DNA of 46,031 nt from Psychrobacter sp. Its GTDB lineage: Bacteria; Pseudomonadota; Gammaproteobacteria; Pseudomonadales; Moraxellaceae. The notes beneath the pieces are model-generated. The model was not told the origin of the DNA. It saw only the letters and a program-made list of their open reading frames with translations, and searched no databases. Shown piece after piece: positions 33,432-43,275 of the stretch. The DNA lies in the NCBI RefSeq assembly GCF_030454045.1, contig NZ_JAKDJE010000018.1:1-46031 (forward strand), in the 5' to 3' direction. Position 1 is the stretch's first letter. Every line of letters starts with the position of its first letter. Made by a program: the position numbers and the translations under genes.

Positions 33432-34124
33432 ATGAGTGATAACAAAGACGAAAAAATTGAAGATGTGTTAGTAGATTCGGAGTTGGCAAAAAAGCTTGTA
33501 CCCAACAAGTTTAAATTTACTAGCCAACAGGGTCGCGCACGTCGTCAAAAACTTTTGGCTGGTGCCAAGAAATTGAGTGAAACACAAGCTATTAATGATA
33601 TTACTCTAGCAGCTGTGTGTGAAGAAGCAGGCATACCAAGAGCTTCTGCTTATCACTTCTTCCCTAATATTGAGGCAATATTTCTAGCGTTGCGTTTTTT
33701 GAATGCTATCGAGATATTAGAGATGGTAGAAACCGTTGATATCGGCAATTACGACAGATGGCAAGGGTATCTAACCGCGCTTATCGATCAGTGCGTAATG
33801 ATATTTCACAATGATGAGACCAAAGCCAAGCTTATCTACGACACCAATACGCCTGATTTTGAAGGGGATGAGTTCGGTGAAGACATGGATCATCAAATCG
33901 TTGATTTGGTATATAAGCGTTTATCAGAGCGTTATGAGATGCCAAACTTTGAAGATATCCAAAACACATTACTGATCGCTTATAGCATCGTTAATGCGAT
34001 ATTTACCTTGTCTTATCGTCGCTACCAGACCATTACGGATGACTATATTCAAGAAGCAAATACTGCATTTATCGCGTATTTACGTTGTTATCTGCCAGAG
34101 AAATTACCGCGCAAAAACCGTTAA
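33432..34124 (+). CDS. TetR/AcrR-family transcriptional regulator
   Basis: A one-domain-DNA-binding regulator of about 230 residues. A charged leader (MSDNKDEKIEDVLVDSELAK) is followed by the TetR helix-turn-helix at about residues 45-85 (RRQKLLAGAKKLSETQAINDITLAAVCEEAGIPRASAYHFFPNIEAIFLAL), where ITLAAVCEEAGIPRASAYHFF is the HTH. The helical C-terminal ligand domain is acidic. I chose ATG 33432 (AAGAGA upstream) over an ATG 57 bases earlier, which would add a non-typical leader. Its target is unknown; it neighbours the nuclease-fold gene and is convergent with the 261-residue secreted protein. A bidirectional terminator follows. Confidence 0.9.
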   Translation: MSDNKDEKIEDVLVDSELAKKLVPNKFKFTSQQGRARRQKLLAGAKKLSETQAINDITLAAVCEEAGIPRASAYHFFPNIEAIFLALRFLNAIEILEMVETVDIGNYDRWQGYLTALIDQCVMIFHNDETKAKLIYDTNTPDFEGDEFGEDMDHQIVDLVYKRLSERYEMPNFEDIQNTLLIAYSIVNAIFTLSYRRYQTITDDYIQEANTAFIAYLRCYLPEKLPRKNR

Positions 34125-34140
34125 TGTATTTTTGAAAACC

Positions 34141-34173
34141 AAAAAAAGCCGACATATTTGTCGGCTTTTTTTT
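34141..34173. terminator. Bidirectional terminator between the TetR gene and the secreted-protein gene
   Basis: AAAAAAAGCCGAC / GTCGGCTTTTTTT with a 6-base loop (34141-34153 with 34160-34172), T-tracts on both strands. Confidence 0.92.
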
Positions 34174-34222
34174 GGTTCTAATGTTGGCTAAAGCTCTGTG
34201 AGCGCCGGTTATGATTGATCGT

Positions 34223-35008
34223 TTAGGGTCTGGGTGTTAATACTTGTCCGCGGCAGACATCGTCACTGGCGTCTAGAGATGCATACTGGTTGTAGTAGTT
34301 GACGATAGATTGTTCTAAAGCCCCATTGGTCTGCGCATCATGGGCATTAATATAGGCTTCACGTGCTTGCTCAAGCCAGCGATCAGCCATACGAAAATGC
34401 ATACCTGACTCGCGCCAACCTCGCTCGCATTGGTTGGTGGCAGCCCAAATTAACGCCACTTCACTAAATGCTATTTCACGTGGGGCTGACTCTATACCAT
34501 TCGTGTCTTTGAGCGCACTGAGCGTTGCCCATAGGTCAGGTCGCATGAGAGCAGAGGTGGTTGGGATATCTTGCTGTAACCCTATGTTTTGTATTGTATC
34601 GTGCTTTAGGGCTTGCCATATCGACTCTGCCATTTCTGCCGCTAATAGGCCAGCAGGCGATCGGCTATTCATACTGTCCTGATGGATCGCGTAGTTGAGC
34701 CATGCTTGTGCTTTATAAGCAAAATATTGCTGACGTGCTGTTTTATCCCGTTGCTGATAAGGCTGTAATTGCTTTACCATACAATTGAGCACACGCTGCT
34801 GTCTGCTTTGGTATCTATAAGAAGAGGGCTGAGTGTCGATGTCAGCGCGGCAATCTACATCGCTGCTCACCTGACTAAGTTGAGCGGTATTTACAGCGAT
34901 ATTATCCTGCGCCAAAGCGAGCGGCACTATGCTCAGTAGTAACAGTGCTGTAAGCGTAGAGCGCACTGAATCTTTACACGCAATGGTTTTAATGACAGCG
35001 TTAGACAT
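34223..35008 (-). CDS. Secreted protein of unknown function downstream of the DUF11 cluster
   Basis: A 261-residue protein with a signal peptide (STLTALLLLSIVPLALAQDN, cleavage near residue 34 after ALA). The mature part is mostly helical, rich in Gln, Ala and Trp (RQQRVLNCMVKQLQPYQQRDKTARQQYFAYKAQAWLNYAIHQDSMNSRSPAGLLAAEMAESIW), with four Cys that could form disulfides (DVDCRAD, LNCMV, NQCERGW, DVCRGQ). I do not recognise a family; the AYKAQAWLNYA segment recalls the N-terminal helical part of some Moraxellaceae OmpA-like proteins, but there is no OmpA domain. It begins 135 bases after the stop of the giant DUF11/barrel protein on the same strand and probably belongs to that transcription unit. 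Confidence 0.8.
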   Translation of the reverse strand: MSNAVIKTIACKDSVRSTLTALLLLSIVPLALAQDNIAVNTAQLSQVSSDVDCRADIDTQPSSYRYQSRQQRVLNCMVKQLQPYQQRDKTARQQYFAYKAQAWLNYAIHQDSMNSRSPAGLLAAEMAESIWQALKHDTIQNIGLQQDIPTTSALMRPDLWATLSALKDTNGIESAPREIAFSEVALIWAATNQCERGWRESGMHFRMADRWLEQAREAYINAHDAQTNGALEQSIVNYYNQYASLDASDDVCRGQVLTPRP

Positions 35009-35143
35009 GATACAAACCTTATATGAAGGTAATGAGGACGAGTATTTACCATTATCGAGGCGACACTTACCGTTGATGTTCTAGTACATCATCAGATAAC
35101 TGTTATGACACCACCATCAATCCGTATTTGCTAGATAATCAGT

Positions 35144-38100
35144 TTAAAAGGTAGCGTCATTAACTTGAGCAGATGCGCTATTTAGACGTTTGTTCTTACG
35201 TGGATCTTCACGCTTGAATAGATCCTCATCAAACTTAAAGCGCAGTCTAAAATAAGCCCCTTCTTGAGTACTATCATCATAAGCAATGTCTTCATCCACA
35301 AAGCCCATAAAGTTATAGCCAAGCGACAACCAAAGGTTAGTCATTGGGCTATAGCCAACTTCTGCGCCAAGTATGTAGGACATGTCATCGGCTTGCTCAT
35401 TCCAGTAAGTGCCGGCCTGTAGGCCAATATCCCAGCGCTCAGTTAAGTCGTATAGACCTCGACCATATAGAGCATGGGCAGTGTTATCGCTACTGATGCC
35501 ATCAGCACTAAATTTAGTATATTTACCGGCATAACGACCAGACAAGGTAAGCGGGCGAGTTGGGTGATAGTTACCATTCCATGACCAGATAATCGCATCT
35601 TTTTGATACGTATCGTTGCTAATATTATTATCGTCTAAACGATATTCAAGTTTGGCGAGCATATCGAGCTGATTACTATCATAGTCACGATAAGCTGCGC
35701 CTAACTGGAAACGATTGATAGTACGATCACCATCATCATAATCTACTTGTGAGTAGATGTCTTTAGCAAGCAAAGTTATCTCATCAGTGTAGCGGTAAGC
35801 AATACCAGCGCTACCGAGTAGCGTATCGCTAGTCTCGCCCCAACGTTTCTCTAAGCGACCTGAGGCCTTGTAGTTCTCTTGTGCTAAATATTCAACTCCA
35901 ACACCAGCTGCAGTCGCTGTATTGTTCTCTTCGCCTTCTAAAGACTCAACACGCTCAAATAAGGTGTTTACAGTCAGTCCTTGCTGAATATACCATTTGT
36001 TTTTGAGGCCAATAGCCGCTTCAGCTTCACGAGCACTGATCGCATCGCGCATACGGTATTCGCTATAGACCTTACCATCTTTCATGTAGTTGGCGTCAAG
36101 CCCGATGACGGTGCGTTGACGCTCTTCGGTATCATCAAGGCCGTAGCTGCCAGATAGGCTATTGATTAGATCATGACGAGCATATAAACGGCCCAAATTA
36201 CCAAGCGGCGTCTCACCACCGATAGAAGTAGCATTGCGCTCGCTGTTATCGATATCTTGCTCATATTCTGCAAATACTAGCGAGTTATTAAGCTTCGGTA
36301 GACGCGCGGTAATACGGGCGCGCGCTGTCGTACCTTCAATATCTTTATCAGCATTATTGACACTGCTAAGTGCGGATTGGTTAACGATATCATCATCGAA
36401 CAGGGTATCGTCAGACGGGTCAATGGTATCGGTCGCGTCTTGAATATTGCGCGAGGCGGCTGTCGCGTCTTGTTTATAGTAACGGACACCAATCTCGCCG
36501 ACGACATTAGCGCTCAGGCGCTGCTCGATACTGGCGAGCACTCCTTGACGGCTCGCTTCGGTAGTATGGTCTTTAGTGCGCACGCCTTCTAGTTTAAGCG
36601 CGGTCTTTTTGTCATTGATGAGATGCGCGACCTCAAAGCCAGACTCTTGACGACCAGCAGTCTGCGTAGAAGCACCAGTGACAAAGCCTTCGTCTGTATC
36701 ATTATAATACGCTTTGGCGCGAGTGTTTTTCTTGTCATCATAATCCAGCTCTACGCGTAGCGCATCGCCGTCAGCGTCTTGAATATCTAGTTCTTCAGCA
36801 TTGATCTGATTGCTAGGCTGGAAGTTTGGATTGTCAGCCTTATTCATTGCATATTCAGCGACCAGCTTTAGCTTGTCATTCATCTTGATAACGGTATTAA
36901 CACTAGCAAGCTGTTCTTTATTAAGCGGATCATCACTGTTGACATAGCTGCCGCCGATAGCGACTTTATCCGTGAGCTGATGCTTAACGGCTACGCCGCC
37001 AACCAAATAATCGTCACCACCTTCGTCGACTTCTACCGTGACGCGTAAATAGATAGGATTACCCGCTAAGTCTTGGCTAGCGATAGGCGAATTCAAAAAT
37101 AAGCTGCGGCTGATTGGGTCAATCTCATAATCCGCAAAACGCGTGAGGGTCTCACGGTTGACGATTAAGCCAGGATTATTACGGTCGCGAGTGATCACTT
37201 CGATAGTTTCCGAGTTCTCTAACACGGCATCGAAGTCTTCAGCTAATGGGTAGGGACCTGAGATACCTAAACCGCGAGTTTCATTAACGCGCTGTGACGT
37301 GCTGGTCTCAGCGGCAAAGGCAGTCACACGCGTATTATCATCTTCATACTGGGCTTTCAGGCCCGTCAAAGTACGGTTGTATTGACCAAGCTTGATGCCT
37401 TCATCATTATCGATTTGAGTTTTTAGATCGCCGTACATGGCGAACGAGCGGCCTTTATCAACGCGCACATAGAGCTTGCTGGTTGACTGCGCGTCAAAAC
37501 CTTTGGCTGAAGAGTCGCCGTAGACCGGATAGTACTCACCAGGCTCGATATCACGGAAAAGTCGCTCGCCTTTTTTATCGCTGTCATAAGCGAGCGTTAA
37601 TAGATAATCACCGCGGACTTTGCCTTTTAGGAACATAGCGGCGCGGCCTGAAGCGGCATAATCGTCATTACCTGATATCTCATGCAGCTCTTCTTCAAAA
37701 GCACCTTGAGCGTCAGTGATTTGACCGCCATCAAAGTCTTTGAGCGAGATCGCACCTTCGACAATACCGACCGCGATCAGCGGACGTAGCTGCGCGGTAA
37801 ACTGTAGCGGAATCACTTGTTTTCTGCTACCGGTATCGATGACCAGCTCGCCTTTACCCGGTACGCTTGGCGCGGTGACGGGTATCAGTAGCTCACCACC
37901 ATTGACGGTAATCTGGGTGCCTGCCGCTTCTTTACTACTGTCTTTTAGGTTGATACTGCCGATATTGGTATCGATAGTAATCGGCGTAGAAGCGACATAA
38001 GGACGACCATCACGATCCTTTAGGCTGATGACGATTTGATATTCACTCATGCCATCGGCTGGGACTAAGCTATCTTGAGTACGATAGTCAATCGCTTGCA

Positions 38101-40477
38101 AGCTATCGGGCGTCAAGACGTTGATCGTCTGCTCAGAGATGACTTTGCCATTGACGTCAGTTGCCACGCCGCGCAAGGTGTTGCTGCCGCGCTTCAAATC
38201 AACCGCGTAATAGTCAAAAGCGGTTACTTTTTGCTTTTCTTGCTCGGCGGTTTTACCGATTTGCTGCTCTGATACGGCTTTGCCATTGGCATAAAGGGTA
38301 AAGCTGCTACCTAGTGGCGCTTGTACTTGTACCATTTGCTTATAGCTGTTGAGCTGCTGGCCTTCGCTTAGATTAATAAAGGCAACATCGTTATTAGCAA
38401 CTTCTTTTAGAAACTCTTCGAGAACTTTTTCTTTCGGTTGAGTGATAGTATTGACTTTTAGGTCCATACGTTCTTTAGCTGGACTAACCATCTCATTGAC
38501 GATAGCTGAATCACATTGGATACCTTGATCTAGCGCATCGTTAGACTTACAGCCGCTGGCATCGACATTATCATCGTAATCGCGATCGTAGATAGGCTCT
38601 AGATCTAGCTTGCTCTTAATCGCTTGCTCAAGCGCGTTATTTTTAGCGCTGATAGACTTACTACGAGCGATGAGCTCTTCGTTTAGACGCTCAGTGCTAT
38701 CACCCATACCGCCGACGATACCGAAATCGGCACGGTGCAGCTCACCATATTTCAAATCGACGAAACGGCTACCGGCATCGCCAGTATTACGGTTGCTTTG
38801 AATCACTAGTTCTGTAGCGTTTGGAATAGTGGTGCGATCGACTTTTAACACGTGCGTTTTGGCGCTAACGCCGTAGAAGTTATACTTACCTTCAGGGTCG
38901 GTAACGATAAAGTTGCCGTTTTCCATATAGATACGTACGCCTGCCACGCCAAGCTCGCCATCTTCTTTTTGCTGGATGCCATCGCGGTTGATATCATGAT
39001 AGACCTTACCGATGATGATGCCGTCCGTATTCATGACACCGCGGCTGACCTCGATAGGCCACTGTGCCTCTATTGAAGTCAGTACTGATCCACCAGTTTC
39101 AGAGTCGCGACCCTGTGCGATGGCGCGGTTAATACCGTCGCCACCTAAGGCAGAAGAGCCAATCAAGACACGATAGGTGACTGTTTTGCTTTCATTAACT
39201 GCCAGATCACCCAAACCTAAGATTTGATACTTGCCTTCTACTGTGAAGTCGTCTGTTTTAGCGTTATCAACACGCAAGCTACCAGCCACATAGTCAAAGC
39301 CACGTGGCATCGCGTCTTTTAACTCAACATTATAGGCAGTAGATTTGCCATCATTCTTGATATTAATCGTATAGTTGACATAGTCGCCTAGCTCAGCAGT
39401 TTTCACATCACCTTCTTTGGTGACCTGTAGCGTAGGGGAGGTATCGTTTATGACGATGGTTGTGCTGAGATCTCGGTCAATTTTATTGAGATCAGACGCG
39501 CTAGGTTGCTCATCCAATCCGACAGAGGGGGCAATACAGGCGTCTAGGGTAGCCGTCAGCGTGTCGCCTTCTAGTGTCTGAATAATGGCATCGTTAATTG
39601 CATTTGCATTATTTTGCGTAGGGGCGTCTAAGCGATATTTACCCGTGTTCACACCGGTTTCGATAGCTTTTAGTGAATAAGTGTCACCAGTTCCAACTGG
39701 TGGATTGGCTGACTTGATGGTGACCCATACTTGGTCTTTCTCATCGCTTTGCAGGTTGCATTGTGCAAAGCTGGTTTCGAGATAGACGTTTTTGCCAATT
39801 TGTGAAGAGGTTGGCTCACTATCGAAAGCTTCGTTTTTGAAACCGATATCTGGTTTGACAATGACCAAGCTGTCAGTGGCTATGACTTCTTTTAGTGATG
39901 GATCCTCGGTGACCACAGCACCAAGCTGAATCTCGGCAGTATTACCGTCCTGAGCGTTGGCGTCAGACAGTGCTTGGACAATGAGCTGAATGCTCTCACT
40001 CTGTCCTAGCTTGATTTGGGTACTTAAGTTATCAAGTAACAGCTGCTGATCATCACCATCGACGATGCCGTTATTATTTAGGTCTTGATAGATTTTGATA
40101 TTGGACAATGTGTCAGGCACGGTCAAAGTCAAATCGACAGTCTGATCGCTATAACTGGTGTTTTTTAGGACATTGATCCAGTTTACGGTGGTACTAGGCT
40201 CTACCGTTTGAGTGGCAGGCTGAGTCAGTTCGATACCATATTCGGGTAGTGCAGATGCTTTGACACGAACTTTATTAGAGTCAGACTGTAGAGTAACGTC
40301 TGATTGGTCATTGACGGTGTAGCTGGCATTTGCAACGTTATCAATCAGCTGTAGCACTGATTGAGAGGCTGCTTGTGCAGTATTCGATTGCATAAGCAAC
40401 ATCGCTAATGTCAACGCAGATACCTTGGCGGTACGCGATGATGTGTGTGTAAGCGCTGTCTGTATACGAGTAGTCAT
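35144..40477 (-). CDS. Giant DUF11/SdrD_B surface protein with probable C-terminal outer-membrane barrel
   Basis: A 1777-residue exported protein. Signal peptide: residues 1-36 (ends NTAQA). Then an N-terminal beta module (VANASYTVNDQSDVTLQSDSNKVRVKA), a calcium-site-like DLNNNGIVDGDD near 134, a DUF11 domain at about 346-445 (PTLQVTKEGDVKTAELGDYVNYTINIKNDG), an SdrD_B/carboxypeptidase-regulatory-like domain at about 482-590 (GKVYHDINRDGIQQKEDGELGVAGVRIY), an invasin-like Ig domain near 797-900 (DSLVPADGMSEYQIVISLKDRDGRPY), and from about 900 a long alternating pattern of aromatic strands and Asp/Asn-rich turns, which I read as an outer-membrane beta barrel with a C-terminal polar tail ending DATF. 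Inferred role: surface display or an export pore for its DUF11 neighbours. A 12-bp hairpin precedes it. Confidence 0.8.
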   Translation of the reverse strand: MTTRIQTALTHTSSRTAKVSALTLAMLLMQSNTAQAASQSVLQLIDNVANASYTVNDQSDVTLQSDSNKVRVKASALPEYGIELTQPATQTVEPSTTVNWINVLKNTSYSDQTVDLTLTVPDTLSNIKIYQDLNNNGIVDGDDQQLLLDNLSTQIKLGQSESIQLIVQALSDANAQDGNTAEIQLGAVVTEDPSLKEVIATDSLVIVKPDIGFKNEAFDSEPTSSQIGKNVYLETSFAQCNLQSDEKDQVWVTIKSANPPVGTGDTYSLKAIETGVNTGKYRLDAPTQNNANAINDAIIQTLEGDTLTATLDACIAPSVGLDEQPSASDLNKIDRDLSTTIVINDTSPTLQVTKEGDVKTAELGDYVNYTINIKNDGKSTAYNVELKDAMPRGFDYVAGSLRVDNAKTDDFTVEGKYQILGLGDLAVNESKTVTYRVLIGSSALGGDGINRAIAQGRDSETGGSVLTSIEAQWPIEVSRGVMNTDGIIIGKVYHDINRDGIQQKEDGELGVAGVRIYMENGNFIVTDPEGKYNFYGVSAKTHVLKVDRTTIPNATELVIQSNRNTGDAGSRFVDLKYGELHRADFGIVGGMGDSTERLNEELIARSKSISAKNNALEQAIKSKLDLEPIYDRDYDDNVDASGCKSNDALDQGIQCDSAIVNEMVSPAKERMDLKVNTITQPKEKVLEEFLKEVANNDVAFINLSEGQQLNSYKQMVQVQAPLGSSFTLYANGKAVSEQQIGKTAEQEKQKVTAFDYYAVDLKRGSNTLRGVATDVNGKVISEQTINVLTPDSLQAIDYRTQDSLVPADGMSEYQIVISLKDRDGRPYVASTPITIDTNIGSINLKDSSKEAAGTQITVNGGELLIPVTAPSVPGKGELVIDTGSRKQVIPLQFTAQLRPLIAVGIVEGAISLKDFDGGQITDAQGAFEEELHEISGNDDYAASGRAAMFLKGKVRGDYLLTLAYDSDKKGERLFRDIEPGEYYPVYGDSSAKGFDAQSTSKLYVRVDKGRSFAMYGDLKTQIDNDEGIKLGQYNRTLTGLKAQYEDDNTRVTAFAAETSTSQRVNETRGLGISGPYPLAEDFDAVLENSETIEVITRDRNNPGLIVNRETLTRFADYEIDPISRSLFLNSPIASQDLAGNPIYLRVTVEVDEGGDDYLVGGVAVKHQLTDKVAIGGSYVNSDDPLNKEQLASVNTVIKMNDKLKLVAEYAMNKADNPNFQPSNQINAEELDIQDADGDALRVELDYDDKKNTRAKAYYNDTDEGFVTGASTQTAGRQESGFEVAHLINDKKTALKLEGVRTKDHTTEASRQGVLASIEQRLSANVVGEIGVRYYKQDATAASRNIQDATDTIDPSDDTLFDDDIVNQSALSSVNNADKDIEGTTARARITARLPKLNNSLVFAEYEQDIDNSERNATSIGGETPLGNLGRLYARHDLINSLSGSYGLDDTEERQRTVIGLDANYMKDGKVYSEYRMRDAISAREAEAAIGLKNKWYIQQGLTVNTLFERVESLEGEENNTATAAGVGVEYLAQENYKASGRLEKRWGETSDTLLGSAGIAYRYTDEITLLAKDIYSQVDYDDGDRTINRFQLGAAYRDYDSNQLDMLAKLEYRLDDNNISNDTYQKDAIIWSWNGNYHPTRPLTLSGRYAGKYTKFSADGISSDNTAHALYGRGLYDLTERWDIGLQAGTYWNEQADDMSYILGAEVGYSPMTNLWLSLGYNFMGFVDEDIAYDDSTQEGAYFRLRFKFDEDLFKREDPRKNKRLNSASAQVNDATF

Positions 40478-40556
40478 ATATGTTACTTATCCAATAAAAC
40501 AAAAATGCAAAAAGGGTGCAGCTATCCATCAAGCGATTATAAATAAAGCTTGAAGG

Positions 40557-40588
40557 CGTCTATAAGTACCGATGGATACTTATAGACG
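40557..40588 (-). terminator. 12-bp perfect hairpin between two DUF11 genes (attenuator or terminator)
   Basis: CGTCTATAAGTA / TACTTATAGACG (40557-40568 with 40577-40588) around an 8-base loop. The minus-strand tail is CCTTCAAGC, not a T-tract, so it may lower but not abolish transcription into the giant gene, or protect the upstream mRNA's 3' end. Confidence 0.5.
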
Positions 40589-40622
40589 TTGAAAGTAAAG
40601 TGATATCAATTAAACTATTAAC

Positions 40623-42698
40623 TTATGGTGTTGTCGTTGCATTACCCTCTTGAGTAATCTTTGCAGAGAACTTAACGGTTGCGACACTCTGAGGTGCTAA
40701 GGTTGTAAATTTTCCTATAACTTTAGAAGCAGTCGTCTCGGAAGTATTTGATCCTTGTGAAGGAGCAGCAGCAACATTGTCTTGGTAAGTAACATTAGTA
40801 TTTAAATCATCCGATAAAATTAAACCTGTTACGTTTACACCACTATCAGCACTAAAGGTGTTGGTTGCTTCTAACTTATAAAATATGCATTGACCAGGAG
40901 CACCTTTTGTTTCAGCCTTTTTCCAATCACCATCTGCAATAGCAGTTACTGCCGTACCACATTCAGCAACCGCTTGATATTTTGATAAACTAACACCGCG
41001 CATAGTTGTAGTAGAGTTGGTAGGAATAGTCGTTGGAGCAGGTGTTCCATTTACTGTTGTTTGCGGTAAAATGGCAATAATCATTTTTTCAGTTTTATTA
41101 ATATCATCCTTGCCATCAGTAATGCTTGTACCCTTGGTACTAACTTCTACTTTAATATTTACAGACTCATCAGGTGCTAAACCACCTTTAACTGCATCAT
41201 TTAGATCATAGTTACCAGTAGTGTCATCTGCTTTTAATAAAGTATCACCAGCGTCATAAACACCATCACCATTAACATCTACAAAGACGCGATCAATGGT
41301 AACCGCAGGGTTATCAGTCTCTGGTGCAACGGTGAAGTAAACCTCATCAGGAGCATCAGCTTCTGTGATATCAGTGCCTTTGTTGGTGATAACATAGTCA
41401 TAGATATTTCCTTCACTTTTCAGAGCTACTTCTTTGTTTGTACCTTCAGAAATAGTGATGTCACGTTTCTGGGCTGAAGGGCTAACTGTGGCATTAGTGT
41501 TGTCATCTTTACCATGTTTATCAGGATTATTCGGATCTTCGAATGTGTTTTCTGTTGTATTTGGATCAGTGTCATCGCCAGAGCTATCAGTAATATCGAT
41601 CGTGCCATCACCATCTACATCGTCTGTAACAACAGCAAAGTTAACAAAGTTGCTAGTATCTTTCCATGCTCCTGCCTCATCTTGAGTTAAGCTAGCATCT
41701 GCTTTGGCACGGAAAGTAATGGTGGTAGTGGCACCAATCTCGATATCTTGCCCTTCCACTGTGATGGTTTTGCCGTCAGTTGAAACAATACCAGTTGAGG
41801 CAGTTCCATTAACTTTAGGAGCTACATAGTTAGCTTCACTAGGTAATATCGCGATTAAGCCTGCAGGCAGTGCGTCAACAATAGTGACATCCGTGCCTTT
41901 AGCGGTACCATCATTTTTAACTGTGATGGTGTAGTCTGCCCAAGCATTTTCATTTTTAAAGTCTAGGTTTTTGTCACCAAGATTAGTAGTTGCAGATTTC
42001 GTAATAGCATAAGTAGGTGTTTTGACAATGGCATTGTCAGTGTTTAGAGCAGTAGACGGTTGCTCTGCACCATCTAGATAAGTACTGTCTGCTGTAACAG
42101 TAAGGGCACCGTTTTGACCAATATAACGTTCGCCATTAGCTTTTGCATTAATGGTAATGTCAGCATATTGACCGGCTTCAAGCGTGATCGTGTCGCCACT
42201 GCTTATCTTGACAGGGCTACCTATATCAGCTCCTGCAGCATTTTTTACTTGATAGGTAATAATATCTGCTTCAGTGATATTATAGTCGAAACCTTTTACA
42301 CCCTCATCTACGTTATCTAACGTAATCGTATAAGTGTCTTTTACGTTACCTGTGTTTTCTAGTTTGTGAGTAAACTCATTTGGAACTGCATTCTCTGTGG
42401 GTAAAATGTCACGGTTTTCGTTAAGGTCATCATTTTGTGTGGCGTCGTTAGATGTGGCGATAAGAGAAAACCACGCACTTTCAGTGACGTTGACAGTAAC
42501 GGTATTAGATTTAGCTTCTTGTTCAGTATTGTTTCCAGTTACTTTATATTTTGCTGTTGCAACGTTACTAACGGCAAACACGTCAGCATTTTCATATCCA
42601 TCTGCGCTTGGGCTTGCAGCCATAGCGCTAGTCGAGATGCCCAGCGCAGCAGCAACGCCGACAGCAAGCAAAGTATGGTTGAATAAATTTGGTTTCAT
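40623..42698 (-). CDS. Secreted DUF11-repeat surface protein
   Basis: A 691-residue exported protein. Signal peptide about 1-27 (MKPNLFNHTLLAVGVAAALG...AMA). The N-terminal module VSNVATAKYKVTGNNTEQEAKSNTVTVNV is the same type as in the 1777-residue protein. Then an extracellular beta-rich array including a DUF11 domain at about 235-350 (YAITKSATTNLGDKNLDFKNENAWADYTITVKNDGTAKGTDVTIVDALPAG), Asp-rich calcium-loop-like segments (DVDGDGTIDITDSSGDDTDP near 362, DVNGDGVYDAGD near 478), and a C-terminal domain with one likely disulfide (KYQAVAECGTA...GAPGQCIFYKLEATN, about 590-640). AGGA lies seven bases before the ATG. Inferred: a structural surface or fibre component; no sortase motif, autotransporter barrel or type I secretion signal is evident. 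Confidence 0.82.
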   Translation of the reverse strand: MKPNLFNHTLLAVGVAAALGISTSAMAASPSADGYENADVFAVSNVATAKYKVTGNNTEQEAKSNTVTVNVTESAWFSLIATSNDATQNDDLNENRDILPTENAVPNEFTHKLENTGNVKDTYTITLDNVDEGVKGFDYNITEADIITYQVKNAAGADIGSPVKISSGDTITLEAGQYADITINAKANGERYIGQNGALTVTADSTYLDGAEQPSTALNTDNAIVKTPTYAITKSATTNLGDKNLDFKNENAWADYTITVKNDGTAKGTDVTIVDALPAGLIAILPSEANYVAPKVNGTASTGIVSTDGKTITVEGQDIEIGATTTITFRAKADASLTQDEAGAWKDTSNFVNFAVVTDDVDGDGTIDITDSSGDDTDPNTTENTFEDPNNPDKHGKDDNTNATVSPSAQKRDITISEGTNKEVALKSEGNIYDYVITNKGTDITEADAPDEVYFTVAPETDNPAVTIDRVFVDVNGDGVYDAGDTLLKADDTTGNYDLNDAVKGGLAPDESVNIKVEVSTKGTSITDGKDDINKTEKMIIAILPQTTVNGTPAPTTIPTNSTTTMRGVSLSKYQAVAECGTAVTAIADGDWKKAETKGAPGQCIFYKLEATNTFSADSGVNVTGLILSDDLNTNVTYQDNVAAAPSQGSNTSETTASKVIGKFTTLAPQSVATVKFSAKITQEGNATTTP

Positions 42699-42810
42699 AA
42701 AGAATCCTAAAAGGTTAAAGCAAAGTATTGCAGGTTAAAGTGAAAGTTCTAAATAGCGAATAAACAAAATGATTATTTATTCATTTAAAAGGAGATTTGA
42801 TTGGTAATAA

Positions 42811-43275
42811 TTAATTGACAATAGTATTGAGCGAGACATCAGCAGATTTTTTTGCTGGTAATAGCTTAATGTTCCAGCGTAATGCACGATATTCAGACAG
42901 TGGGATTTTGACTAGCTTGCCATTGACTTTGCGCATCAAGGGCATGTCAGCATAGTTTTTGCCATCGGTGCTAGCTTGGGCACTGGCTGGATAAGCCTCA
43001 CCAGTGAAGGTCATATTGGCTGGGACAGGTAGCGTCACTGCCAAGTCGCTGATGTCTTTGTTAATTGTGTTGGTATAAGTGGCCTTATACTGAACGACAG
43101 TACCTGCAGCGGCATTTCTGACAGGCAAGTAAACTGTTTTGCCTTCGGCATCTTTCGCTACTTTATTGGCAGTCAGCTCCATAGATAGCGCGTCTTCTGC
43201 ATAGGCTGCGCTCAGTGCGGCAGTCGATACCACACCAGCGATTAAGATACTACGTAAATAATTGAAACCTTTCAT
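42811..43275 (-). CDS. Small secreted DUF11-like protein
   Basis: A 154-residue exported protein with signal peptide MKGFNYLRSILIAGVVSTAA(LSAAYA), cleaved near residue 26. The mature part is a single beta-sandwich of the conserved-repeat type: ALSMELTANKVAKDAEGKTVYLPVRNAAAGTVVQYKATYTNTINKDISDLAVTLPVPANMTFTGEAYPASAQASTDGKNY, where the phrase GTVVQYKATYTNT-x6-LAVTLPVPANM is the DUF11 hallmark of a linked, bridge-like strand pair. It ends LLPAKKSADVSLNTIVN. AAGGA lies eight bases before the ATG. It lies between the two large DUF11 genes (112 bases from the next start), so it may be an adaptor or minor subunit of the same structure. Confidence 0.82.
   Translation of the reverse strand: MKGFNYLRSILIAGVVSTAALSAAYAEDALSMELTANKVAKDAEGKTVYLPVRNAAAGTVVQYKATYTNTINKDISDLAVTLPVPANMTFTGEAYPASAQASTDGKNYADMPLMRKVNGKLVKIPLSEYRALRWNIKLLPAKKSADVSLNTIVN

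Noticed and set aside
35144..40477. Classical autotransporter or TonB-dependent receptor assignment for the 1777-residue protein
   Set aside because: There is no plug domain or TonB box, and the probable barrel is much longer than a 12-strand autotransporter domain, so I kept the general description.
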